Shown: one piece after another, positions 21,171 through 31,623 of the stretch
How positions within the stretch are numbered: position 1 is the first letter of the stretch
How the letters are laid out: the number at the start of each line of letters is the position of its first letter
From: Blastocladiella emersonii ATCC 22665
Taxonomy: Eukaryota > Blastocladiomycota > Blastocladiomycetes > Blastocladiales > Blastocladiaceae
Direction of reading: 5' to 3'
Length of the DNA: 64,000 nucleotides
NCBI GenBank assembly: GCA_025594325.1
Contig: JANHCV010000010.1
Span: forward strand, 186,001 to 250,000
Notes under the pieces: model-generated
Databases searched by the model: none
What the model was told of the DNA's origin: nothing
Seen by the model: only the letters and a program-made list of their open reading frames with translations
Position numbers and translations under genes: made by a program

Positions 21171-22212
21171 GGCAACAATGTGGTGGCGGTGCGCAGGCTC
21201 GAGTCCATCATCATCCTCGTCGGCGTCCGGGACCGAGGGCGACGGCGCGAGGAGCGCGAGCTGGACCTCGGCGTCGCCGCCTCCGGCCTTGCGGCGCTCG
21301 GCCGCGCGTGCGTCAGCAACGGCGCGGGGGACAGGACCCGGTGGTGCGGCCGTCGCCGCGGCGAGTGGCGCTGGCGCCGTTGCGGAAACGCGGGAAGCGG
21401 CGGCGGTGGTTGGCGGCGCCATGGGGTCGGCGTCGTCGCTGTCGATCGGACGAACTGTTGCAGGGTTACGGTGGCGGAGGTTGCGTGCGGGTCGGGTGGC
21501 GCAGCTCGCAGGCGGCTGCAGCTGCCGACGATGCGCGCTTTTCCAGAGGAAGCAGAGTCGGGAGGAGAGCGAATTCGAGCAGCCGGTCGCCGTGACGGAC
21601 GACGGCGTGCAACCCGACCGGAACCCCGTCTGCAAAGTTTGCTCACGGCGGTCCGGTTCCGCCGGATGTGTCCCACCGCGGCGGGCGCGGATGCGGACGC
21701 AGCAGCAGCAACGGCGTCGTCTTGGCGCCAACTGCCAAGGCCACCAGGGAGCAGGTCAATCGCTCGCTTGGCGATGGGGGTGGGGTACGCTCGCTCACGC
21801 GCGCGTGCGAGTGCGAGTCCGAGCGGGCGGTGTTTGGGCGTGTTGCGCTGACTGCGATGGGCAGGGCAGAGCAGCGGCAGTGGTCAGGGTTGCATGGAGT
21901 GCGGGTGTGGTTGGGTGCGTTGCGGGAGGGGACCCAGATGGTCGCTGGGGAGCGTGAGGGTGGCGGGGTGGAGTCGACGGGCAACCGACCTGACCGACCA
22001 TGGCCATCGACCTCGGCGATCCGCCGGCGGCCCCATGCCAACGCCGCCGTGGAACGCGCCGAGAAGGATGCCGGGCAAGCGGGAGACGTAGGGAGACACT
22101 CCCTCCGGCCTCATTCGCGTCGCATCGCATCGGGATCGCGCGCCTGGGCCCGATACTCGCGCTGATCGTCCGTGTGATCTGCACCACAAAACTCCTTGTA
22201 TTAATACACTCT
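21171..22212. other. Region upstream of AUR1; no separate gene seen
   Basis: The AUR1 frame stays open to 21731 but is low in complexity (Ala, Pro, Arg, acidic runs). From 21732 to 22212 nothing conserved was recognised. It holds the AUR1 promoter and the 3' flank of the fusion gene that ends at 22213; both genes are on the minus strand. Confidence 0.4.
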
Positions 22213-25200
22213 TCACTTGCGGAACACGAGGTCGACGCGCGCATGCCGGTCCCACACCGTGACGCCGTCGCTGACGCGGCGGAAGTGCACGATGCGGTGC
22301 AGCGGGACCCAGTCCGGGTGGTCCTCGTCGTCGGGCCGGAACGCCAGCAGCGCGCGCTCCTTGATCCCGTCGAACCGGTCCACGTACCCGACCACGTAGT
22401 CGGCCGGGTCGTACGTCGTGTCGTCCCACAGCAGCCGGTTCATCACGTCCTGCGCGGGCCGCAGCGGGCCGGTGCTCGGCTTGGGGCCGCTGTGCGGTCG
22501 CGGGGCAGGTACTGCATGTGCTGGTGCTGCCGCGGGTGCTGGCGCCTCGTCCGTGTCCATGGCTTCGTCTTGAACGTCGTCAGCCTGCGCCGTGTTGCTT
22601 CGACCGCGCCCGCCACGCCGCTGCTGCTCGGCCATCACCGTGTTCGCGTCGGCCGCCGCATTCGCTCCCGGCGCAATCGTCGCGTCGTCGCCCCAGTCGC
22701 GGTGACCCGCGGGCACGAGATCTTCATGGCGCACCTGGTCGCGCGGGACCGTCGTCACGTACCCGCACCACGGCACCGCGTCGGGCGGCGGCAAGAACCC
22801 GCGCAGGTGCTCCTCGACCGCGCGCGCATCGACGTCCCCCGCGATCCCGACCAGGTACGTCGCCTCGGCGTCGTGCGCGGCCGTGAGCTGCGTGTCGCTG
22901 AGCTGCGCCTCGGTGCGCGTCTGCAGCGGGATGGGCCACAGCTGCACGTCGCCCGAGACTGAGCGCAGGGCCTGCGCCCACCGGAACGTGCCGACGGCGC
23001 GCCGCCAGCCCGCCGCCTGCTCGGCGCCCGACCGCTGGAACGAGACGCGGACGAACGACGGGTACCGCTTGACGAACTCGGCGAACCCGGCGCCGTCGGC
23101 CGTGAGGTACTCGACGACTTCCGCGTCGTCCATCCCCACAACGCGCGCCGCGGCCTCACGGATCGCGCGCGCGATCACCGCGCATGTCGCGGGCGTGACG
23201 TGCCGGGCGATATTGATCTTGGGGGCGTGCACCGAGTACACGGCCATGGGCGCGCGGAGCGGCGCGGTGGGCGCGCCGCCGAGCGTCACAGCGACGACGG
23301 ACCACGGGTGCCGCGCGTACGTCATGAACCACGCGCGGACGAGGTCCACCGCGCTGCGCGCGCCCGGGTTCGCGTGCGCGACGCGCAGGACGAGGACCAG
23401 GAGCGACGCCCCGCCGAGGTACCCCGTGCGCCCGTCGTAGATCCCGCGGTCGCACGCCCACCGGCGCAGGACGCGGTACACGAGGCGGGCGGGGTCCGAC
23501 AGAACTTTTGCCATGGCGGCGCCGTCGCGCAGTGGGAGAAGCGCGGTGGCCACCGACTTGCGCAGCGTCGGGAAATCGGCGCGCAGCGGGTCGCGGATCC
23601 AGTCGCCCGCGCGCGCCAGGAACACGTTGCCGGGTGCCACGTACTGCACGTCCACGGAAACGCGGTCCCACGCGACGAACTGGACGACCGGGACCACCGA
23701 GTCGCGCACGCTGCGCACCAGGCGCAGGCCCGAGGGGCACGGCGTGCGCTCGACCGCGTCCGCGAACGCGGCGGGGGCGGTTGAGATGAAGCACAGCGCG
23801 TCGACGTCCGAGTCGCGCGAGTGTAGGTTCAGCCCGAACGAGCCGACGGCGACCAGGTCGGGGACGGGCAGCGGCGCGTACTTGTGCAGCCGGTTCAGGT
23901 GCCGCGCAACCAGCGCCAGCGCGCGGGTGCGGCACGCGTCGCCGTCGGGGGTCTCGTAGTCGCCGAGCGCCTCGAGCCGCGCGCGCACGTCCTCGTCCGT
24001 GATTTCGGCGGCAGCGGCGTCGCTCATGTCGACATCCCCGTCAACCTCGGCGCGGCGGAACGTGACCTCGACGCCGTAGTGGTCCGAGGCCGGGTACCCG
24101 GCCGCGAGCCGCTCGTCGTCGGACGCGAGATGCGCGACGCTCGCGGCCTCGTCGTCGGGGTGCCCGATGAGCCGGATCGCCGCGGGCGCCCACGCGCCGC
24201 CGGGCGCGTACACGATGCGGTCGTAGGCGTGGCTGACGGTCTGGTCCATGGCGCACGCGTGGGCAAGCGGGTTGGTGAGCGGGTCGAACGTGCCCAGCAC
24301 GGGTCCGCCGAGGACGTGCGCGGCATCGACCCACCCGTGGCGCGCGATCAGGAGGGCGTCCTCGTCGGGGTCGTCCGTGTTCCAGTCGCCCGCGACCATG
24401 GTGAGCCCCGTATTTGGGACCGCGGGCCGGTGCCGCGCGAGGAACTGGCCGATGGGGTCGACCTGCGCGACGCGCTTGTCCATGGGCTCGGCGTTGCTCG
24501 AGTGCGACGAGGTCAGGTGCACGACGGCGAGCGACGCGAGCAGGTCCGGGAACTGCGCGACCAGCACCTGCTTCTGGTGCGTCAGCCGCAGGTGCAGGTG
24601 GTGGAACGGGTACCGCGACAGCACCACGGCGGCGCCCATCTTCGGGAACAGCGCGCGCGCCCACTCGACGGACCCGTGCGAGACAAACCACGGGGTCTCG
24701 GCGGACCGTAACCACGGCGCCTCGAGCAGCATCGCGAGGAACAGCGGCGTCACCTCCTGGAGCGCGACCACGTCGGCGTCGGGCACCCGGTCGCGCAGCT
24801 GGTCGAGCAGCCGCACGTGGCGCGCGGCCGCCTGCAGGCGCCAGTCGTTGAGCACGTTGTAGGTGACGACGCGCAGCGTCGCGGGCGGGTCGCCCGGCGG
24901 CGCGAGACCCGGTGGGATCTCCTCGCCCGGCCGCACGAGCGGCGCCCACGCGTCCTTTTGCGGGTGGAACGCGTAGCACGGCAGCGTCACCCACGTCTCG
25001 TCGTACGCGTCGCTCTTGAGCTCGGTCGGCGTCGCTACCGCCGTGTACTCGCGCCACGCGGGCCAGTGGTCGATGGTCTCGGGAGTGGTGGCAGGGGAGG
25101 AGGGCGAGGCGGCGTGGTGCAGCAGCGGCAGCGTCTCGACGTGCGGCGTCGACGCGTCGGGGTCGTACATGGTCCCGACGAGCCCGTGCGGGTCTTCATT

Positions 25201-25905
25201 CCCCGCCACTCCGCCGAACGGGACGTAGTGCGCGAACGAGAACGGATCGTCGTCGCGCCGGCGCAGGACGTAGACCCCCTGCACCGTCCACGCGAGCGAC
25301 GGCACGTCGGGATCCGTATCCTGCATCGCGGCGCGCGCCGCGGCCTCGATCTCGGCGACCTCGGGCGCCGTCTGCCCCGGCTGCCCCGGGTTCCACGCCG
25401 CGCGCGCCACCGTCAGGTGCGCCTGGTACCCGGACTCGTGCTTGGCGGTCCCGTCGCACGCCGGGAACGCGCCCGCGAGGGACGCGTGCAGCTGCGCGAA
25501 CTCGGTGCCGGCGTTGGGGGTCTCGGGCTGCGCGACGATGTACGCGGCGCGCTTCGCGATGAACGTCGTCACGTCGCGCAGCGCAACGTCAAACGGTTGC
25601 GTGGTGGCGAGCGCGGCGGCGAGGTCGGGGAGCGCGGCGGGAAGCTCGCGAGGCGTGAGGAACGGGAAGAGAAGGTTGATGTGCGGCGGCCACCGCGAGT
25701 GCCCGGGGTCCAGCACGCGCCGGAACGGCTGCAGCCGCGGCCACAGCGCGGGCGGCGGGATCACGGCCACGGCCGTGTGCACGCTGAGGGTCGGCGAGGG
25801 CGAGGAGGACATGTTGGTCGTTGAGCGGGTAGAGCGTGAGGTAGTCGTGGGCGCCAGTGTGCGGGCGGTAGCTAGAAGAAGGCGGGCAGCGCGGCAGCGG
25901 TTCAT
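22213..25905 (-). CDS. Four-domain RNA-end protein: 2H + EEP + poly(A) polymerase + MJ1316-like
   Basis: About 1230 residues in one exon. Counting from the ATG at 25905: residues ~40-200 are a 2H phosphoesterase (2'-5' RNA ligase-like), with motifs H75-I-N77 in 'WPPHINLLFPF' and H163-L-T165 in 'YQAHLTVAR'. Residues ~345-615 are an endonuclease/exonuclease/phosphatase domain with N350 (VVTYNVLNDW), E384 (VALQEV), D507 (AGDWNTDD) and D608-H609 (ASDHYG). Residues ~640-1000 are a canonical poly(A)-polymerase-like nucleotidyltransferase with D700, D702 (GSFGLNLHSRDSDVD) and D752, plus the PAP RNA-binding part. Residues ~1155-1230 match the MJ1316 (DUF504) RNA-end domain ('DRFDGIKERALLAF', 'WVPLHRIVHFRRV'). 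The first motif has Asn instead of Thr/Ser; the others look intact. Together this suggests trimming, opening and re-extension of RNA 3' ends. Two starts are plausible: 25905 gives an Arg/Ala-rich presequence, 25812 a cytosolic form. Confidence 0.9.
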   Translation of the reverse strand: MNRCRAARLLLATARTLAPTTTSRSTRSTTNMSSSPSPTLSVHTAVAVIPPPALWPRLQPFRRVLDPGHSRWPPHINLLFPFLTPRELPAALPDLAAALATTQPFDVALRDVTTFIAKRAAYIVAQPETPNAGTEFAQLHASLAGAFPACDGTAKHESGYQAHLTVARAAWNPGQPGQTAPEVAEIEAAARAAMQDTDPDVPSLAWTVQGVYVLRRRDDDPFSFAHYVPFGGVAGNEDPHGLVGTMYDPDASTPHVETLPLLHHAASPSSPATTPETIDHWPAWREYTAVATPTELKSDAYDETWVTLPCYAFHPQKDAWAPLVRPGEEIPPGLAPPGDPPATLRVVTYNVLNDWRLQAAARHVRLLDQLRDRVPDADVVALQEVTPLFLAMLLEAPWLRSAETPWFVSHGSVEWARALFPKMGAAVVLSRYPFHHLHLRLTHQKQVLVAQFPDLLASLAVVHLTSSHSSNAEPMDKRVAQVDPIGQFLARHRPAVPNTGLTMVAGDWNTDDPDEDALLIARHGWVDAAHVLGGPVLGTFDPLTNPLAHACAMDQTVSHAYDRIVYAPGGAWAPAAIRLIGHPDDEAASVAHLASDDERLAAGYPASDHYGVEVTFRRAEVDGDVDMSDAAAAEITDEDVRARLEALGDYETPDGDACRTRALALVARHLNRLHKYAPLPVPDLVAVGSFGLNLHSRDSDVDALCFISTAPAAFADAVERTPCPSGLRLVRSVRDSVVPVVQFVAWDRVSVDVQYVAPGNVFLARAGDWIRDPLRADFPTLRKSVATALLPLRDGAAMAKVLSDPARLVYRVLRRWACDRGIYDGRTGYLGGASLLVLVLRVAHANPGARSAVDLVRAWFMTYARHPWSVVAVTLGGAPTAPLRAPMAVYSVHAPKINIARHVTPATCAVIARAIREAAARVVGMDDAEVVEYLTADGAGFAEFVKRYPSFVRVSFQRSGAEQAAGWRRAVGTFRWAQALRSVSGDVQLWPIPLQTRTEAQLSDTQLTAAHDAEATYLVGIAGDVDARAVEEHLRGFLPPPDAVPWCGYVTTVPRDQVRHEDLVPAGHRDWGDDATIAPGANAAADANTVMAEQQRRGGRGRSNTAQADDVQDEAMDTDEAPAPAAAPAHAVPAPRPHSGPKPSTGPLRPAQDVMNRLLWDDTTYDPADYVVGYVDRFDGIKERALLAFRPDDEDHPDWVPLHRIVHFRRVSDGVTVWDRHARVDLVFRK

Positions 25906-25959
25906 CAGCATCATCGTCGTCGTTGATCCATGGTCGGTCGGAGCGGAGAAAGAGCGCAC

Positions 25960-26541
25960 TCACATCGATCACGCAGAAGTAGCGCGTTGCACCGAGTAGC
26001 ACTGTCTCTCGCCGTCCTCACGCGGGCGGGCGCACTCTATATCACATCCTTCTCTCGCGGCCGCGGCGGGTGGCGGCGTCGAGGCGTTGCGGCGCGGCGC
26101 GTGAGTCAAACGCTCGCGCTGCTGAACGACTCAACCCTCTCTCCCGCCTACGCCCTCGATGAACATCCAGTGACGTGATACGGCAGTACATGCATCGATG
26201 CGAGGTCCGCGAGTGGAGCCGGTGACGCGACGCGCTGGAGTTGACGACGGTCGGTGAGGGCGGGAAGCGCGGCGTGAGTGACGACGACGACGCGTCGTGG
26301 TGGGGGATGTGAGACGCTGGCCGTGCTTCAGCACTCTTCTCCGCCTCGGCCGACGTCAGCATCGCGTCGCAGGCGTGCTGCTGGCTGCGAGCGCGACGTG
26401 CCGCTCCCTGAGCTCGTTCCGCTGGCCACGTGCTGTCCTCGATCTGTGTCTGGCTCGCGGTTCCGGCTAAGACTCGGCGCGATGGCGCTCTACGATTACG
26501 ATGACAGACTGGCTTACAACAAAATAACTTTCATGTATTGC
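25960..26541. other. Intergenic, no gene seen
   Basis: 580 bp between the fusion gene start region and the 3' end of the small 2H gene (same strand). It must hold the fusion gene's promoter. No conserved open frame was recognised. Confidence 0.45.
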
Positions 26542-27384
26542 TCAAAACGGGCTATCATAGCGGCTCGACTCGACGAGGTGGTGCTCGCTGAGTTCTTCGG
26601 CCTTGGACCGTCGCCCGCTTCTGCTGTTGCTCCCGCCGCCGCTGCGAGCCGATCCACCGCGCCGTCCGCCGCGTCCGCCGCGTCCACCGCGCTGCACGGC
26701 GCTCCTGGGCACGCTGGTGCTGGGAGCCGCCGACCAGTCTGCGACGCCAGCTGACCAGTCTGCCATGGCCGGCTCCGTCACTCTGGCCTTAGCCTTAGCT
26801 GTCGCCGTGTACGTGGTCCCAACGAGCCCAAACGGGTCCCACAGCGCGCCCCTCCCGCCGCCGAACGGGACGTAGTCGTCGAACGCGTACGGCTCGTTCT
26901 CGGTGCGGCGCAAGACGTAGACACCTTCAACGGGCCACGCGAGCCCACCGCCCGCGACCGCATCCGCCGCCGCCGCATCGATCGCCGCCGTCTCCTCGGC
27001 GCGGCCGAGCGTCAGGTGCGCCTGGAACGCGGACCGGTGTCCCTTGGTGCACTCCGGGAACGCCGCGGCCAGCGCCGCGTACAGCGCGGCGAACGGCGCG
27101 TCGCTCGCGGACGACGGCTTCGCGTACACGTACCCGCCGCGGCGTGTGGCGAACTGGCCGACGCCCGTCAGCGAGACGGTGAAGGGGGAGAGCGGCGCGA
27201 GCGCGGATTTGAGGGTGTCGGTGGACGCGGAGAGCGCGGAGGGCGCGACGAAGGGGAACAGCAGGTTCAGGTGCGGCGGCCAACGCCCGTACGCCGGGTC
27301 GTGGACCGAGCGGACGGCTTGGAGGCGCGGCCACAGCGCCGGGGGTGGGATCACGGCGATGGCGGTCAGGACGCTGGTGGCCAT
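26542..27384 (-). CDS. Stand-alone 2H phosphoesterase (2'-5' RNA ligase-like) with RGG tail
   Basis: 280 residues in one exon. It is clearly a paralogue of the first domain of the neighbouring fusion protein: both share 'AVIPPPALWPRLQ', 'WPPHLNLLFPF' / 'WPPHINLLFPF', 'GVYVLRR' and 'YVPFGG'. The two 2H motifs are H38-L-N40 and H123-L-T125, with the same Asn in motif 1. The C-terminal ~80 residues are a Ser/Arg/Gly tail with RGG repeats near 230-245, which often bind RNA. 2H enzymes act on 2',3'-cyclic phosphate or 2'-5' bonds. It lies upstream on the same strand as the fusion gene, so a tandem duplication of the 2H domain is likely. Whether the Asn-containing site is active is unknown. Confidence 0.88.
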   Translation of the reverse strand: MATSVLTAIAVIPPPALWPRLQAVRSVHDPAYGRWPPHLNLLFPFVAPSALSASTDTLKSALAPLSPFTVSLTGVGQFATRRGGYVYAKPSSASDAPFAALYAALAAAFPECTKGHRSAFQAHLTLGRAEETAAIDAAAADAVAGGGLAWPVEGVYVLRRTENEPYAFDDYVPFGGGRGALWDPFGLVGTTYTATAKAKARVTEPAMADWSAGVADWSAAPSTSVPRSAVQRGGRGGRGGRRGGSARSGGGSNSRSGRRSKAEELSEHHLVESSRYDSPF

Positions 27385-28033
27385 GGTTGCGAGGGCTAGA
27401 GGGTGGGGTCCGTGGTCAGGCTCGCGTCTGTGCAGCGGGTGCGAGGGGTGCGGCTTACATTGGATTCGTTTTTTACTCTGATGGATCGTGTTCGTCGCCT
27501 GCTCGTCTGAAGAGGGAGGGAGAACCGTTGGCCAAGAGGAGCGGCAGGGACAGGGAGGCGTGGTCGGCAGTGGTCAGCGGCCCGCCCGACGACGACGACG
27601 GGCGCCAGCCAAGTCGCTGCCGACTCACCTCACCTCCCGCCGCCCCCACACCATGAACCGCCGAGTCATCTTGCTACTCATGCCACCCCATGCACCAGGG
27701 CGCTGAAAGCAGGGGCCGCGCGCCAAGCCGTTCCCGCGGCCCCTTCACGCCGCGCCCAAGACGACGACCTACCGTTCCCCGCTGCGCGCCCGCTCGCCGA
27801 GGCGAGGGCGATGCGTGTCTCTGATGCGCGATCCGTCGCTTGCTCCACGCCTCGCCCTCCCTCGGCGACGGACGCAGCGGGGACGGTCCCGCCGGGGAGC
27901 ACCCCCGCGTGCTCGCACTTGCAGCTGACCGCCGCGAGGCCCAACGGCTCCAGCGCGAGGATCCCTGCGCACATTCGCTCACATGTTGCTACTCTTTGGC
28001 CGGCGCACGCGCAAAACTGTATTGGTACACTGC
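27385..28033. other. Intergenic, no gene seen
   Basis: 650 bp between the 2H gene start and the VAC14 stop. Open frames on both strands are of low complexity. It holds the VAC14 3' flank and the 2H promoter. Confidence 0.45.
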
Positions 28034-31000
28034 TCACTTCTTCCCGCTACTCGCTTGCTGGGCTGCACCCGCACCCGCCCCCGCCGCCGCTGGCTGCGCC
28101 GGCCCTCCTGTCGACGGCGTCGGGATCCCGGAAGCGACACGGCGCGCAGCCGCGACGAACCGCTTCTTGGTGCGTATCTCCGGGCTGCGGATCTGGGAGA
28201 GCCCGAGTCCCGTGGGTGACACGGCGCCGCTCGCCCCGCCCCCGCCGCTCGCCATGGTCGGACTCATCGGGATCCCCGTCACGACGGCGCCGGGCGCGAG
28301 CCCGCCGAACCCCCCTAAACCGAGCTGGTTGAGCGACCCGCCGCTGCCGCTGCCGCTCGCGTTGTTGTTACCCATCATCCCGCCGACGGCGCCGCCAGTG
28401 TTGCCGCCGCCACCACCCGTGCCTGCGGCGAGGGCGGCGAGGAGCCCCGTCGACCCGCCGCCGCCGGATCCCAAAAACGCTTTCCCCGCGGACCCCGCGT
28501 TGCGCGACCGGCGCTGGCTGCCGAACCGCGACGCGGTGAGCAGCGCCTTGCGGGCGCGCTCGTGCCCGATCTGCACGTTCTTGAAGTGCGTCAGCAGGTC
28601 GGCCCACTTGACCTCGGCCCCGTTGCTGCGCTTGAGCAGGAACTTGGACGGCGCGGGTTCGGGCGCGCTACACGGGGACGGCCGTCAGTACACCGCCCCG
28701 CGCAAACGTCACCAGCAAGACGTACGTCCGCGGCACGACGTGCATGTACCCGAGCGTCGAGACGCACGTGAGGCGGTTGCGCAGCGTGGCGAACGCGCTC
28801 GACTGCGGGAGCAGCATCAGCAGGCCGTACAGGCACTTGAACAGGTACGGGTACCGGTCGGGCTCCAGCAGCTGCAGCCGCAGGTACGAGAACACGGGCG
28901 ACTCGAGCAGCTGCACCAGCTTGTCGATCTGCACCAGCAGGTTCACCGTGATCTCGAGGTCCTCGCTACACTCCCGAAATGTCAGTACACGCGCGTGGGG
29001 TGGAGGGAAGGATGACGAAACGGACAAGATCTGGAGCAAGTTGAACCCGTGCTCGTACGCCTGCGCGAGGAGGCACAGCGAGAAGGTCGCGACGGCGCTG
29101 TGCGCCCACGACCGGTACAGGTCGGCGAACAGCTGCTGGCCGTCCTTCTCAAACGCGCGCAGCCGGCGCCGCATGTCGCTGAGCTCGGCCGACGTGATGA
29201 GGATCAGGTTGAGGTTCGTGATCATGGTGCTGGCAAACTCAACGTCCTCCTCGCGCTCGAGCACCTGCGAGAAGGACCGGAACACGTCCTCGGGCGACAG
29301 CGCGAGGCACAGCTGGCGCACGATCAGCGACCCGCGCGCCTCGAGCAGCTTGCGGTCGCGGCAGAACAGCAGCAAAATGTCGGCCATGAGCACGTCGAAC
29401 TGCGCGCCCTCGGAAAACGACGAGACCTGCGCCACGAGCTGCAGCGCGCGCTTGACCACGTCCTCGGACGGGTCCGACAGCAGCGTGAACACGGTCGGCA
29501 GCAGGTTCGGGAACGCGAGCACGAACGGCGGCGCCTTCTTGTGCAGCATCAGCAGCCACTCGAGACACCCCATGCGCGTCTCCTCGGCCACGTTCGTGCA
29601 CAGCGCCAGCACCGTCTGCAGCACCTGCCCGAGATCGAGCCGCGTCATCTCCGTCTGCTGCGCCAGGTCCGACTCGGCGATCAAAGTGAACAGCAGGCTG
29701 TTGGTCGTCGCCGCCGTCGACTGGATCCCCTGGTCCATGGCCGCGATCGCCGGGAGCACCGGGCGCAGGATCTCGCTCGCGAAGGGCAGCATGATCTGCC
29801 GCGCCAGCAGGATGAACTCGTTGATCCACTGCAGGCACGTCACGCGAACCTCGAGCGACGCGGCGGCGCTGGTCGCGGCCGTCGTTCCGCCGCCACCTCC
29901 GCCGGCTGCCGTGCCACCGGCCGATGACGCGTCGAGGAACGGGAGCAGCAGCGTGAACATGCGCGGGAAGTCGAGGTGCACGTTCTGCGCGGGGATCCAG
30001 TTACCCGCCTCGCCCTCGCGCGCGCCGAGGTCGACGCGGTCGAGGCTGTCGCCGTAAATGGACCGCTCGAGCGCGCCAAACCCGATGCCGAGCCGGCGCT
30101 GCACGTCGACGGCCTCGGAGATCTCGCGCAGCAGCTCGGCGAGCAGGTTGGACGTGGCGACGCGCACGTCCTCGTTGTCGTCGGTCAGGAACTTGAACAG
30201 GCCGGGCAGGAAGATGTGGATCGATGATACGAGCTCGACGCCGGGCACCGAGTCGAGGACGGCGAGCCACGCGACGAGAAAGGAGCGCGTGAACGGGTTG
30301 AGCGTGTGGATGCGCTCCTCGAGCAACGAAATGAACTCGTCCAGGTTGAACAGCGTGAAGGTCGTGACGTGCGTGCTCTTTTGCTCCGTGATAATGTCCT
30401 TGAGCAGCCGGTCGAGCAGCTCGGCGCCGCTCTTGACCGACAGGTCCGTGTCGGCGAACAGCTACGCGGGAAGCGGTGTGAGAAGTGTGGTGTGGAGTCA
30501 CGGTGTTGGGGGTGTACCTTGCTCAGCACGTCAAAGATCTGCGGGAAGCTCGCGAGAATGTGGTGGCGAGCGACCTTGGCGATATTGTACAGGCTCTCGC
30601 ACGCGTAGTACCGCACGCGCGAGTCCATGTCCTGGAAGCACGCGAGGACGGGCGATACGATCATGCCGATAAAGTGCGGTATCAAGTCCTAGTGAAGACT
30701 GTGTGAGTCGCGGTTGCGCGTAAGGGAAGAGTGGGGCGAGCGTACTGGTCCGAGAGCAATGGATATCTACATGGTCGCCGCAGCCGTGTCAGTCCCGCTC
30801 TGCATCCCACGAGAACGACGCGATGCGCACCGCGGCGAGGCCAATGAGCCCGCCATTCCGCAGATTCGAGACGGACGTGGTGATGAACTCGTCCGAGAGG
30901 AACTTGATGAGCGTCGAGACAGTCGGCTGGTAGCCCTCGGGATGCTGCGCGACCGTGTCCCGCACAATCCTGAGAGCGAGAGCGCGGCGTCAGCCAGGAA

Positions 31001-31133
31001 CGGTGGCGCACGCAACGCACGGAACCCACTTTTCAATCTCGAGCGCAGCGACCTTGCGCTTGTCGTAGAGCTTGTCGGAGAGCCCGCGCACCACGAGGGG
31101 CGGCAGAATCTGCGACGAGATGGGCTCGGCCAT
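28034..31133 (-). CDS. VAC14: VAC14, scaffold of the PIKfyve/Fab1 complex
   Basis: 906 residues from seven exons: 31030-31133, 30831-30969, 30746-30766, 30518-30688, 29026-30461, 28750-28965 and 28034-28667. All introns are 56-82 nt with GT...AG; the third exon is only 21 nt ('ISIALGP'). Marks of the family run throughout: 'DKLYDKRKVAALEIEK', 'GGLIGLAA', 'RVRYYACESLYNIAKVA', 'KSGAELLDRLLKDI', 'LEARGSLIVRQLCLALS', 'REEDVEFASTMITNLN', 'YLRLQLLEPDRYPYLFKCL' and 'YGLLMLLPQSSAF'. VAC14 is a HEAT-repeat protein that holds the lipid kinase Fab1/PIKfyve and phosphatase Fig4 together on vacuole or endosome membranes, controlling PI(3,5)P2. The last ~150 residues are Gly/Ser-rich and not conserved. Confidence 0.95.
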
Positions 31134-31623
31134 GGCGAGTTGACGGGATGGTGGGCTGCGCAAGCTATCACTCTGGGGGACGCCGGGGCGCCGTGTGCAT
31201 GAAGTTGCGTCAATCGATGGCGCCTGTATCGGCGTGGGTTACATGTGCGAGGGTACGGGGAGCAACCGGGCGGAGAGACTCGAGGGAAAAAAGTCAACGC
31301 GACGAAGAAAAGGCAAGGATCAGCCGCACGTGGCGCCACACGCCCAACTGCGACGCGTCTCGCGTCTCGCGTCTCGCAACCCGTCAGCGAGCCGATGTCT
31401 CCCCGCTGCCGCCGGCCGGTGCCCCCGCTGACCAAAGCGCGGAGAAGCCGCACGCACGCGGGCGCTGGCTCACTCGATGCATGCTGCCCGGCCCGGCCAC
31501 CGCGTACACAGCGACCCTCCTCCCCCTTCCATGCAGCCAACCCCATACACCCGCCTCGCGGCCTAGACGACCTTCATCCATCGCACATTGCTACGCACCA
31601 CCACCACCCCCAAAGTCTCCGCC
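31134..31623. promoter_or_regulatory. Divergent promoter, VAC14 and unknown gene
   Basis: 490 bp between two diverging start codons. No RNA gene or conserved frame was seen. A CACCACCACCACCCCC tract stands just before the start at 31624. Confidence 0.45.
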
